Below, one piece after another: positions 41,949 through 49,581 of a stretch of DNA of 64,000 bases. This DNA is from Marinobacter flavimaris (GTDB lineage Bacteria > Pseudomonadota > Gammaproteobacteria > Pseudomonadales > Oleiphilaceae): contig NZ_PSSW01000008.1 in the NCBI RefSeq assembly GCF_002933295.1, positions 124,001 to 188,000 on the forward strand. Reading direction: 5' to 3'. How positions within the stretch are numbered: position 1 is the first letter of the stretch; the number at the start of each line of letters is the position of its first letter. The notes below the pieces were generated by a model. That model searched no databases, was not told the DNA's origin, and worked only from the letters and a program-made list of their open reading frames with translations. Position numbers and translations under genes: made by a program.

Positions 41949-42167
41949 ATGGGCGAATTTCAGAATCATCAAACATCTGATACCGGTTCGGCCGAACGCC
42001 GGAACCGCAAGTTTTCCGTGTCCGCAAATCGGGGCAGGGCGAGCCATAAGGTGCGTTATGTGGAGGCTGGCGGCGCCGCCGTTGATACGGGCGAATGCAC
42101 GTTCTGTCAGTCTGTACCGGATCTTTCAGAGGGCTTTGAAGGCAAGGAGGGAAACCGGGGCAGCTGA
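41949..42167 (+). CDS. Possible small protein (72 residues)
   Basis: An open frame of 73 codons lies alone in the 386-base gap between tRNA-Ser and hemH. The product is hydrophilic, with no membrane segment, and contains one CxxC pair (Cys-Thr-Phe-Cys). GAGAGGG lies 7-10 bases before the ATG and could act as a ribosome site. Third-position use is GC-rich, like its neighbours. A short GGGGC/GCCCC hairpin overlaps its stop. I recognise no family and no other frame explains the region. It could also be non-coding. Confidence 0.4.
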   Translation: MGEFQNHQTSDTGSAERRNRKFSVSANRGRASHKVRYVEAGGAAVDTGECTFCQSVPDLSEGFEGKEGNRGS

Positions 42168-42196
42168 CGCAGCCCCGGCTATAACTCGGGGGCGGA

Positions 42197-43306
42197 TCAG
42201 AGATCCCGGCCCGGATAGATTGCTTCTTTCTGCTCGTCTGCCCGCTGCTGGCGAGCTGCCAGAGCCTCTGGCTCGTTCTTTGGCACCTGCCAGCCTTCCA
42301 GATTTTCCTCGATCAGTTTTACCAGGGCTTCGATGTGCCCGGGTGTGGCGTTCAGCGCTGTGATGTAGCTGAACCCTTCACCGCCGGCCTCCATGAAGTA
42401 CTCACGGTTTTCTTCGTCGATTTCCTCAATGGTTTCGAGGCAATCGGATGAAAAGCCGGGGCAGAATACGTCGATGGATTTGACGCCTTTGCCTGGCAGG
42501 GACTTCAGGGTTTCATCCGTGTAGGGCTTGAGCCACTCTTCCTTGCCAAAGCGGGATTGGAACGTGGTCATGTAGTCCTCTTTGCTCAGGCCCAGCCGCT
42601 CAGCCAGCAGGCGAGACGTTTTGTGGCACTCGCAGTGATAAGGATCGCCCTTGGTCAGGTACTTGAGCGGCACGCCATGGTAGGAAAATACCAGCTTCTG
42701 GTTGCGTCCATGGTTGGCCCAGTGCGCCTCGATATGGCGCGCCATGGCTTCAATGTACGGAGGATAATCCGGGTAGTGAGAAATGAAACGGAAATCGGGC
42801 AGCCAGCGCCGTTTCGAGAAATCCTTGGCAATGGCATCGAAGGTGGAGGCCGAGGTCGACGCGGAGTATTGGGGGTAAAGTGGCAGAACCAGCAGTTTCC
42901 GTACGCCCTGTTCCTGCATCTCATCAAGAACCCGGGAAATTGAGGGGTTGCCGTAGCGCATCGCAAAGCCGACGACCACGTTAGGGCCGTACTTGCGCTT
43001 GAGTGCCTCTCGGATACCCTCAGCCTGCTTTGCAGTGTGCAGCAGCAGGGGAGAGCCCTCCGGCTGCCAGACGCTTGAGTAAGCCTCTGCGCTTCGCTTG
43101 GGACGAATTCTCAGGATCACACCGTGAAGGATCAGCCACCAGAGCGGCCGCGGCAATTCGACCACCCGGGGGTCCGAGAGAAATTCAGCCAGGTAGCGAC
43201 GGAGGGCCGAGGTTGTTGGCGCATCCGGTGTCCCCAGGTTGGTAACCAGCACTCCCAATCGGTCAGACTGGTTGTGGCTGAAATTCTCTGAACCTTTGTA
43301 TTGCAT
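42197..43306 (-). CDS. hemH: Ferrochelatase
   Basis: HemH inserts ferrous iron into protoporphyrin IX, the last step of protoheme synthesis, at the inner face of the membrane. The 369-residue protein has the N-terminal VLVTNLGTPDAPT, the catalytic His in VFSYHGVPLKY (near residue 214), the conserved FCPGFSSDCLETIEEI, and the Glu-rich GGEGFSYITALN. It has a Cys-rich stretch HCECHKTS as in many gamma-proteobacterial forms. It lies 37 bases after the DUF442 gene on the same strand, so read-through from the YeeE-type operon is possible. Confidence 0.97.
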   Translation of the reverse strand: MQYKGSENFSHNQSDRLGVLVTNLGTPDAPTTSALRRYLAEFLSDPRVVELPRPLWWLILHGVILRIRPKRSAEAYSSVWQPEGSPLLLHTAKQAEGIREALKRKYGPNVVVGFAMRYGNPSISRVLDEMQEQGVRKLLVLPLYPQYSASTSASTFDAIAKDFSKRRWLPDFRFISHYPDYPPYIEAMARHIEAHWANHGRNQKLVFSYHGVPLKYLTKGDPYHCECHKTSRLLAERLGLSKEDYMTTFQSRFGKEEWLKPYTDETLKSLPGKGVKSIDVFCPGFSSDCLETIEEIDEENREYFMEAGGEGFSYITALNATPGHIEALVKLIEENLEGWQVPKNEPEALAARQQRADEQKEAIYPGRDL

Positions 43307-43343
43307 GCGGTAGATCCTGAACGTTGGTTAGGCGGTGGCAGTG

Positions 43344-43775
43344 TCAGCCTTTGTCGGCGGCCTGCTGCGCCATTCTTGGTGCAAGGCCGGAAATGTCGTA
43401 ACCGGCGTTGCGTGCTTTGGTAAAAATCTCATCGGCTGATGTGTTTCTGGCCGCGCTCAGAGCCCAGAGCACGGTGCAGCGGGTCCCGGAACGACAGAAT
43501 GCCAGTACGGGTTTTTCGGCGTCCCGGATCATCGGCGCGAAGCGGTTTACGTCGTCGTCAGTGATGTTTCCCGACTCCACCGGCATGTATACCCACTCAA
43601 GGCCCTGTTCCCTGGCGGCGGCTTCAATATCCGCCATGGCAGGCTGGCCCGGCTCTTCGTGGTCAGGGCGATTTGCTACGAGAGTCTTGAACCCCAGCTT
43701 CGCGGCTTCTGCCACGTCTTCAATGGAAATCTGCGGGGCTACCGAAATGTTGTCGTCGATTTTTCTGATATCCAT
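43344..43775 (-). CDS. DUF442 (TIGR01244-type) phosphatase-like sulfurtransferase
   Basis: DUF442 proteins are related to dual-specificity phosphatases, and many are linked to sulfide or thiosulfate handling. In Blh proteins this domain is fused to a persulfide dioxygenase-type metallo-beta-lactamase. The 143-residue protein is the bare domain, with the active-site loop AFCRSGTRCTVLW and the N-terminal strand pattern IDDNISVAPQISIEDV. The Cys-x4-Arg loop is intact. The ATG at 43775 is preferred to a start 16 codons upstream. The gene lies 97 bases after the YeeE/YedE pair on the same strand and 37 before hemH. Confidence 0.87.
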   Translation of the reverse strand: MDIRKIDDNISVAPQISIEDVAEAAKLGFKTLVANRPDHEEPGQPAMADIEAAAREQGLEWVYMPVESGNITDDDVNRFAPMIRDAEKPVLAFCRSGTRCTVLWALSAARNTSADEIFTKARNAGYDISGLAPRMAQQAADKG

Positions 43776-43872
43776 GGATGTCGTTCTCCGAATCGGGTGG
43801 TGGAGCTGCCGCCATGATCGCACAGCCCCCGGGCTGTGTCAGAATGGCGGCGGGTAAATTTACAGAAAATAC

Positions 43873-44298
43873 TTACACTTTCGCACGGTTGCGCTCAATG
43901 ACTTCGAAAATGCCCATGCCCGCAACCATGGCCGCAACAAACACCGCCGCCTTGGTTTCACCGGCACCGAGCGCGACCAGTCCCGGCCCGGGGCAGAAGC
44001 CGGCGATACCCCAGCCAACGCCGAACATAAGACCCCCGAGTACCAATCGTTTATCGATATGGGCACTGGTGGGCATTTTCATGTGGAACCCGAGAAAGGA
44101 AAGGGTGCGCTTGCGGGCAACAGCAAACGCGACCACACCCACCATGATGGCGCCGCCCATCACAAACGCCAGTGAAGGATCCCAAAGGCCTGCGATATCA
44201 AGGAAGCCGAGCACCTTTTCAGGATTGGCCATGCCGGAAACGATAAGCCCCATTCCGAAGACAAGGCCAGCAAACAGAGAAGCAAGAGAAAATTTCAT
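43873..44298 (-). CDS. YeeE/YedE family half-transporter (second subunit)
   Basis: YeeE/YedE (DUF395, Sulf_transp) proteins import thiosulfate or related sulfur species through membrane cysteines. This 141-residue protein has about four membrane segments and the family motif GFCPGPGLVALG with its single Cys near residue 119. It is one half of the full-length YeeE type; the other half is the gene immediately upstream, 4 bases away. The two are therefore a split transporter, as in the PmpA/PmpB pairs. Substrate is inferred from the family and the DUF442 neighbour. Confidence 0.88.
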   Translation of the reverse strand: MKFSLASLFAGLVFGMGLIVSGMANPEKVLGFLDIAGLWDPSLAFVMGGAIMVGVVAFAVARKRTLSFLGFHMKMPTSAHIDKRLVLGGLMFGVGWGIAGFCPGPGLVALGAGETKAAVFVAAMVAGMGIFEVIERNRAKV

Positions 44299-44302
44299 GG
44301 CG

Positions 44303-44740
44303 TCACACCCCCATCAGGTGACGAATCACGTACACGGTGACAAATCCGGCAGCCATGAAGCTCATCGTGACTGCCAGCGAGCGCAGCGATAGGCGGGACA
44401 GACCGCAAACCCCGTGTCCACTGGTACAGCCGGAACCATATCGGGTGCCGATCCCCACCAACAGCCCCGCAACAATGAGCGCGGGATAGCCGGCCTCGAT
44501 TTCGATAGGGGGAAGCTCTGTAGCCAGTACCCAGACTGCCGGTGCACCAATCAGTCCGGCAAGGAACGCCACGCGCCAGGCAATATCGCCTTTTGCCGGT
44601 GAAAGAAGTCCGCCAAGAATGCCACTGATGCCTGCAATCCGCCCGTTGAGAAGCAGAAAGCTGGCGGCAGCTATGCCCACCAGTATGCCACCCGCCAACG
44701 CTGACCAGGGGGTGAAGTTACTCCACGCAATTTCAATCAT
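44303..44740 (-). CDS. YeeE/YedE family half-transporter (first subunit)
   Basis: This 145-residue membrane protein has four hydrophobic segments and the family's cysteine motif [17 protein letters not shown] near residue 100-115. The Cys-x5-Cys arrangement is characteristic of the first half of thiosulfate transporters of this family. A CGGAG ribosome site precedes the ATG. It heads an operon with the second subunit and DUF442. An orphan terminator lies about 65 bases upstream of its start, in the same orientation. Confidence 0.88.
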   Translation of the reverse strand: MIEIAWSNFTPWSALAGGILVGIAAASFLLLNGRIAGISGILGGLLSPAKGDIAWRVAFLAGLIGAPAVWVLATELPPIEIEAGYPALIVAGLLVGIGTRYGSGCTSGHGVCGLSRLSLRSLAVTMSFMAAGFVTVYVIRHLMGV

Positions 44741-44804
44741 CTGATACTCCGAATTTTATAGACTTTCATATTGGAATAAGCATATATCTTGGGGCAATAA
44801 TAAC

Positions 44805-44833
44805 AAAAAAAAGCCCGGCAAAGGATGCCGGGC
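44805..44833 (-). terminator. Orphan terminator upstream of the YeeE pair
   Basis: On the minus strand GCCCGGCA and TGCCGGGC form a perfect 8-bp stem with a 5-base loop, followed by a run of eight T. It does not follow any recognised minus-strand gene, so it marks the end of a short untranslated transcript or an attenuator for the YeeE operon. Confidence 0.75.
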
Positions 44834-44905
44834 AGAGGCGTGCGAGTAGTATCCATGAAAGACTTCCAGACAAACCGGCATCAGCAGGGACGCCGGTATT
44901 GGGAA
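44805..44905 (-). ncRNA. Candidate small RNA or attenuated leader
   Basis: The 346-base gap between the YeeE pair and the phasin gene holds this ~100-base stretch. On the minus strand it reads: a TATAGT box (44917-44912), an expected start near 44905, a 6-bp hairpin (ACCGGC/GCCGGT, 44874-44897), then the terminator above. A palindrome TTGAA-CAC-TTCAA lies at 44920-44932, between the -10 and where a -35 would be. The -35 itself is poor. No coding frame fits. Confidence 0.35.
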
Positions 44906-45086
44906 GTATTGACTATATTTTGAACACTTCAAGCGAGACTCACTTTCGTTTGAAAACATTTTTTCATATCGGATGCGTCTTTATACTGCCGCCTTTCGTT
45001 GCGCGGGTTCCAGGCCGACTGAAATCCGGGCCAAGCTGTAATACAATGGCGGTTAGAAAGAACTATCCGCACTCCCGAGGTTGTAC

Positions 45087-45500
45087 ATGTCTGACGAGAA
45101 CGACAATAAGCCGGAGAATGATCCGCAACTGGCGGCAAAAATCAAGGGTTCAGCCCGCCAGATCTGGCTGGCCGGGTTGGGCGCCTATACCAAAGCCGAG
45201 GAAGATACTGGCCGTTTCTTCGAGCGTCTTGTGCAGGAAGGTGAGCAGCTCGAGAACAAAACCCGGGGCGTCGTCGAAAAGCAGATCAAGTCCGTGGAAG
45301 ATCGGGTTGAAGGGGTTCGGGAGCGAGCCACTGGCACCTGGGATCGGCTTGAGCACATGTTTGATGAACGGGTGTCCGGTGCCCTGAGACGTCTGGGCAT
45401 ACATCGCCGTGAAGAAATCGAATCTATGGAGCGGCGTATTGAAGCCCTTGAATCAGAACTTGCCCGCCTGCGGAAACGTGCCGGTGACGACGAAGAATAA
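45087..45500 (+). CDS. Phasin-family (PhaF/PhaI-like) protein
   Basis: Phasins coat polyhydroxyalkanoate granules; some act more generally as amphipathic chaperone-like proteins. The 137-residue product is almost all helix and has the family core ARQIWLAGLGAYTKAEEDTG and FFERLVQEGEQLE. A second helical part (~60-135) forms a likely coiled coil (EIESMERRIEALESELARLR). The ATG at 45087 has a CGAGG ribosome site 6 bases upstream; a TTG two codons earlier is less likely. It converges with a PhaD-like regulator. No PHA synthase or depolymerase is in the window. Confidence 0.87.
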   Translation: MSDENDNKPENDPQLAAKIKGSARQIWLAGLGAYTKAEEDTGRFFERLVQEGEQLENKTRGVVEKQIKSVEDRVEGVRERATGTWDRLEHMFDERVSGALRRLGIHRREEIESMERRIEALESELARLRKRAGDDEE

Positions 45501-45509
45501 CGTTACGGC

Positions 45510-46139
45510 TCAGAGATAATCCCGGCTCATCAGCCGGGCTTCCTCCCGGTCGGCCGGCGCAAGGTAGGGCAGCACCAGGTGCATCATCTGGTAAACACCC
45601 CGCCCCGGATCCACTGCCTCCCGGTCATCCAGGTGAGAGAGCGTATCAAAAGCACTCCAATAACAGGCGGTTAGCGTCAACTGCTCACAAAGAGAATCAA
45701 GCTCTTCCTGCTCAATCGCCATAATGCCCTGGCGTCGAAAGCTCTCGCAAATCGTCTTGAAAGCCAGTCTTTTCTTTTTCTGGATGCGCTTGAATCGTAC
45801 CTGCAGCTGATCGTACCGGGACAACACGTTCACCAGATCCTGATAGAGGAACCGGTAGCGGGCTACGGTCTCGAACAGCAGGTGTAGAAAGAACCCCTGC
45901 TGGTCGAGGCTGATGTCGGCGTCTTCCGGAACCGCCAACAAGTCGACCATGTCGTGTTCGTACTGGTCGAAGATTTCCTCGACAATATCGCCTTTGCTCT
46001 TGAAGTGGTAATAGAGGTTACCCGGGCTGATATCCATCTCATCAGAGATCAGCAGGGTGGTGACATTGGGTTCGCCGACGGTGTTAAACAGCGCCAGGCT
46101 GGTCTGGAGTATACGGTCGCGGGTTTTGATTTTTTTCAT
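45510..46139 (-). CDS. TetR/AcrR-family regulator, PhaD-like
   Basis: The 209-residue protein has an N-terminal TetR helix-turn-helix (about residues 8-55) with RDRILQTSLALFNTVGEPNV and ISPGNLYYHFKSKGDIVEEIF. That is close to PhaD of Pseudomonas, which activates medium-chain PHA genes. The rest is the all-helical ligand-binding half with no recognised ligand. Its neighbour on the opposite strand, 9 bases away, is a phasin, which supports a link to PHA granules. It is not PsrA or FadR, which have a different N-terminus. The direct target is unproven. Confidence 0.85.
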   Translation of the reverse strand: MKKIKTRDRILQTSLALFNTVGEPNVTTLLISDEMDISPGNLYYHFKSKGDIVEEIFDQYEHDMVDLLAVPEDADISLDQQGFFLHLLFETVARYRFLYQDLVNVLSRYDQLQVRFKRIQKKKRLAFKTICESFRRQGIMAIEQEELDSLCEQLTLTACYWSAFDTLSHLDDREAVDPGRGVYQMMHLVLPYLAPADREEARLMSRDYL

Positions 46140-46157
46140 ATCGCGCCGGGCCAGCCC

Positions 46158-46970
46158 CTAGAGCTCGAAGCTCGCCCAGACCGGACAGTGGTCGGACGGC
46201 CTTTCCATGGCTCGAATGTCGTAGGAAACACCCGCTTTCCGGGCTTTGGGCAGCAGGCTGTCACTGGCCATGATCAGATCAATCCGCAGACCACGCTTGG
46301 GGTCTCGCTCGAAACCCTTGCTGCGGTAGTCAAACCAGCTGAAAGTGTCCGCTTCATCAGGATGAAGGTGCCGGAACACATCGGTATAACCGCGAGACTC
46401 GACCTGGCCCAGCCATTCCCGTTCCTCCGGGAGGAAAGAGCATTTACCGGTTCGTAGCCAGCGTTTGGCGTTGTCGGCGCCAATGCCAATGTCTTTATCG
46501 GTTGGAGAGATGTTCATATCCCCCATCACCACCACGTAGCCGCCCGCTTTCTTGAGCTCGTCCAGGTAACGCATCAGATCCCCGTAGAACTTCTCCTTGG
46601 CAGGAAACTTCACCGGATGGTCACGGCTTTCACCCTGGGGAAAATAGCCGTTGATCACCGTCAGCTTTTCGCCATTGACCGTGAAATGGCCGGTAATCAG
46701 CCTGCGCTGGGAATCCTCACCATCCCACGGGTAGCCTTTGACAACCTCCTCCGGCTCCGCTTTTGAGAGCAGGGCAACGCCATAGTGGGTTTTTTGCCCG
46801 TGGAAATGCACGTGGTAGCCAAGGTCCCGGATTGCTTCTACCGGAAAGTCGTCGTCCTGAACCTTGGTTTCCTGAAGGCCGATAAAATCCGGTGCGAGGG
46901 CGTCTATTACGGCTTCAAGCTGGTGCAGGCGGGTGCGGATACTGTTGACGTTGAAAGAGACGAACATCAT
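46158..46970 (-). CDS. xthA: Exodeoxyribonuclease III
   Basis: XthA is the main AP endonuclease and 3'-repair enzyme of base excision repair. The 270-residue protein has all active-site parts of the EEP family: [31 protein letters not shown] with the metal-binding Glu, [29 protein letters not shown], and the C-terminal [12 protein letters not shown] with the catalytic Asp-His pair. It is very close to E. coli XthA in length and sequence. It lies between the TetR gene and the lipid operon, 82 bases after the latter. Confidence 0.97.
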   Translation of the reverse strand: MMFVSFNVNSIRTRLHQLEAVIDALAPDFIGLQETKVQDDDFPVEAIRDLGYHVHFHGQKTHYGVALLSKAEPEEVVKGYPWDGEDSQRRLITGHFTVNGEKLTVINGYFPQGESRDHPVKFPAKEKFYGDLMRYLDELKKAGGYVVVMGDMNISPTDKDIGIGADNAKRWLRTGKCSFLPEEREWLGQVESRGYTDVFRHLHPDEADTFSWFDYRSKGFERDPKRGLRIDLIMASDSLLPKARKAGVSYDIRAMERPSDHCPVWASFEL

Positions 46971-47014
46971 TTCAAAATACTCTCCGGCGTTGATTCCCGT
47001 CGGAGTTTACCATA

Positions 47015-47063
47015 CTGACCCCCGGGGTCTGCCTTGGCAGGGGCGACAGTTTCAGGGGGTCAG
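47015..47063 (-). repeat. Long inverted repeat at the 3' end of the lipid operon
   Basis: CTGACCCCC (47015-47023) and GGGGGTCAG (47055-47063) are perfect complements that enclose an inner CTGCC/GGCAG hairpin. One arm includes the last codons of the final operon gene. No T run follows, so it may protect the mRNA end rather than terminate it. Confidence 0.5.
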
Positions 47064-47792
47064 TTCACAATCCGGGGTGGTATTCACTTTATAGCGGATA
47101 TGGGCGGTGTAGTTTTCATCCTGGTTTTTCCGGATATTGGTGAGGCCCAGATAGTCGGAAAGGGCACCCGAGTTGCTGTAACCCAGCACGATGGGGTCGA
47201 CCAGGAAACGCAGCACCATGCCGGTAGGGCGTATCTGTACGACATGGTCAGCATTCACCCGGTCGTTCTCGACCCGTTCCAGAACGAAACCATAATGCTC
47301 GCCCCGGGTAGGTCCAAGAAACCGGAATTCAACCGGCTCGCCAGCCACAACACTCTGCCAATTCTGACGTACGAAGTTATCGAACCCGGCATCCACAACG
47401 GTAGTTTCCGGGTATGTCACCTCGAATTGCTCTGAATCGCCGCCTGGCGTCTGCCAGTCGATCACCAAAGTGTCGGGTGCAGGGTAGGTGATCTGCATTT
47501 CTTCACTGAATGTCGGCTGAACGAAGTCTACGGACGGACGCAGTACTGAAACCTCGTATTCAAGGTCTTTGCGGGCGAATGACTCGTCCGCGTCCGGTTT
47601 GAAGTAGGTCACCTCGTGTTGCCGGGGCCGGAATACGCCTTCCTCACAGGTACCATCAACGGAATGGCGCTCTTCGTAAATAACGTTGCCGTCTCCCGTG
47701 CTTGCGGTACCGATGAAACTGAAATCTGCGGCCGCGGCCGGCCCTGCGACTGCCAACAGCGCCACGTAAACTGACCAGGTAGCGCGTTTCAT
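47052..47792 (-). CDS. Exported protein of unknown function, last gene of the lipid operon
   Basis: The 246-residue precursor has a clear signal peptide (MKRATWSVYVALLAVAGPAA, cleavage near AAAADF) and a mature part that looks beta-rich, with alternating polar and hydrophobic residues. It has two Cys residues in the mature protein (near SVDGTCEEG and at TPDCELTP), which could form a disulfide linking the two ends. No family is recognised. The ATG at 47792 overlaps the DUF2878 stop in ATGA, and the signal peptide confirms the start against a longer frame reaching 48044. As a periplasmic partner of a lipid-modifying operon it might bind or move the product; that is only inference. Confidence 0.75.
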   Translation of the reverse strand: MKRATWSVYVALLAVAGPAAAADFSFIGTASTGDGNVIYEERHSVDGTCEEGVFRPRQHEVTYFKPDADESFARKDLEYEVSVLRPSVDFVQPTFSEEMQITYPAPDTLVIDWQTPGGDSEQFEVTYPETTVVDAGFDNFVRQNWQSVVAGEPVEFRFLGPTRGEHYGFVLERVENDRVNADHVVQIRPTGMVLRFLVDPIVLGYSNSGALSDYLGLTNIRKNQDENYTAHIRYKVNTTPDCELTP

Positions 47793-48310
47793 CGAACCAG
47801 CTCCGGGTAAAGCGTTTTGCGGGCGAAAAGCAGCAGCGGGAAGACAACCAGCCAGCCAAACCCGAGTGCAATCAGCGATGGCAGCAAGTCTGGCAGCTGC
47901 ACTGCACCGAGCTGGCTCGCCGACCAATAGGCGAAGGGGCCGGCAAAGGGCGCAAGTACGAAGGGCAGCCAGGCTTTCTTGCTGATCCAGTCGAGGGAAT
48001 GGCTCAGAGTCGTCATGAAGATGGCCCAGATGGCGACAAGCCAAGGGGGAGTGAGCATCACTTGTCCGGAGCCGTCGTCCAGAATGCCGGTCCGGAACCA
48101 GATGCCGTCCAGAACTGAGCCTACGACGGTTCCCAGGCCGATAAACTGAAGCTCGGTCATCCGGTTCTGGCTTACCAGGACAAAATGCAGCACCAGAAAT
48201 ATCACCACGATCCCGGCGCCGATCAGCCCGGGATAAAACACGCAGGCAAACCAGCCTGCCTGGAACAGTAGGAAATTAAGAACGTTACGGGCAGTTTCGG
48301 AGGCGATCAT
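47789..48310 (-). CDS. DUF2878 inner-membrane protein
   Basis: The 173-residue protein has about five membrane segments and the DUF2878 patterns FLLFQAGWFACVFYP at the start, then GTVVGSVLDGIWFRTGIL and PPWLVAIWAIFMTTLSHSLDW. The family is uncharacterised and is usually found next to CFA-type methyltransferases and DUF1365. The gene overlaps both neighbours by 4 bases (ATGA at each end), so it is translationally coupled within the operon. A role in moving or housing the modified lipid is possible, not shown. Confidence 0.88.
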   Translation of the reverse strand: MIASETARNVLNFLLFQAGWFACVFYPGLIGAGIVVIFLVLHFVLVSQNRMTELQFIGLGTVVGSVLDGIWFRTGILDDGSGQVMLTPPWLVAIWAIFMTTLSHSLDWISKKAWLPFVLAPFAGPFAYWSASQLGAVQLPDLLPSLIALGFGWLVVFPLLLFARKTLYPELVR

Positions 48311-49581
48311 ACGCTCAAGATGTTCTCGCGTTTGTTGCCGGGCTTGGCGAACACCAGCTGCGCAACGCCAATGGCCCGCTCGCTGAAGCCCGCTTCACAG
48401 TAGGCAAAGTAAAAGTGCCACAGGCGCCGGAAAGCCTCGTCGTAACCCATCGATTCAAGCTTGTCCCGCTGGGCCATGAACCGGTCGCACCAGTCGTGAA
48501 GGGTCCTGGCATAGTGGAAGCCCGTATCCTCGGCATGGGTGAGTACCAGCTTGCTTTCTTTTCGAACCGATTCGAGGATGGCTCCGAAAGAGGGAATAAA
48601 GCTCCCCGGGAAGATAAATCGCTGGATAAAATCAACGTTTCTCAAAGCTCTCTGGTACCGCTGCTCCGGCATGTTAATGGCCTGCACCAGAGCCAACCCG
48701 TCGGGCTTCAACAGGGCGTTAATTTGGGAGAAATAGCTGTCGAGAAACTGAGGGCCAACGGCTTCAATCATCTCGATGGAAACAAGTTTGTCGAATTGCC
48801 CCTCGAGGTCCCGGTAATCGTCAAACAGTAGGGTAATCTGGTCCTCCAGCCCCTCTTTCTGGACCCGTTCTTTCGCAAGCTCCAGCTGCTCTCTGGAAAT
48901 GGTCGTCGTGGTGACATGACAGCCATAGTGTTTGGCGGCATGGATCGCAAAGCCACCCCAGCCGGTGCCGATTTCAATCACCTTGTCCCCGGGCTGGAGG
49001 TCCAGCTTCCGGCAGATGGTGTCCAGTTTGTGCACAGCCGCTTCTTCAAGGCTCGATTCGGCGCTGGGATAAATCGCCGACGAGTACATCATGGTTGGAT
49101 CGAGGAATGTCTCGAACAGGTCATTGCCAAGATCGTAGTGGGCGCTGATGTTCTTTCGAGAGCCTTCCTTGGTGTTCCGGTTCAGCCAGTGCAGACCTTT
49201 GAGGGCAGGCTTGGTAACCCAACTGAAGCGGTCTTCAAACTCGTTCATACGGTCGACGTTGCGGGTAAAGAACCGGAGCAGGGCAACCAGATCGGGGGTT
49301 GACCAATCACCAGCGACATACGCTTCTGCCGCGCCGACGCTTCCGCCAGTCAGCAGGTCCCGCCAGGTGCTGTGATCGTGGATAATCAGCTCTGCCGGCT
49401 GGTATTGGCTGTCGCCATTCCCGAATACCAGATCCTCGAATCCGGATTCCCGAACCGTCAGTTTGCCCTCGCCCAGCAAACGGAGCTGTTGAATCACCAG
49501 GGCACGTGCGAAACGGCTTAGAGCCGGCAGGCTGCCCGATTCGGATTTGGTGTTTTCAACCGAAGTATTCAGGTTCTCCAT
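48307..49581 (-). CDS. CFA-type fatty-acyl phospholipid methyltransferase
   Basis: This enzyme belongs to the cyclopropane fatty acid synthase family, which methylates double bonds of membrane phospholipid acyl chains using SAM. The 424-residue protein has the SAM motif VIEIGTGWGGFAIH (near residues 199-212), the active-site stretch SIEMIEAVG with the conserved Glu, and the C-terminal WHFYFAYCEAGF. The order of partners here (DUF1365, FAD oxidoreductase, SDR) is that of operons where the homologue UfaM of Rhodobacter makes a methylated, not cyclopropanated, chain for furan fatty acids. So it may be a methylase rather than a true Cfa. It overlaps DUF1365 by 13 bases. Confidence 0.9.
   Translation of the reverse strand: MENLNTSVENTKSESGSLPALSRFARALVIQQLRLLGEGKLTVRESGFEDLVFGNGDSQYQPAELIIHDHSTWRDLLTGGSVGAAEAYVAGDWSTPDLVALLRFFTRNVDRMNEFEDRFSWVTKPALKGLHWLNRNTKEGSRKNISAHYDLGNDLFETFLDPTMMYSSAIYPSAESSLEEAAVHKLDTICRKLDLQPGDKVIEIGTGWGGFAIHAAKHYGCHVTTTTISREQLELAKERVQKEGLEDQITLLFDDYRDLEGQFDKLVSIEMIEAVGPQFLDSYFSQINALLKPDGLALVQAINMPEQRYQRALRNVDFIQRFIFPGSFIPSFGAILESVRKESKLVLTHAEDTGFHYARTLHDWCDRFMAQRDKLESMGYDEAFRRLWHFYFAYCEAGFSERAIGVAQLVFAKPGNKRENILSV

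Noticed and set aside
44756..44959. A 67-codon minus-strand frame in the gap upstream of the YeeE pair
   Set aside because: It runs straight through the strong terminator hairpin and T run and has no ribosome site, so it is not a gene.
47793..48044. An 84-codon upstream extension of the exported protein
   Set aside because: It lies in the DUF2878 gene. The signal peptide and ATGA overlap fix the true start at 47792.
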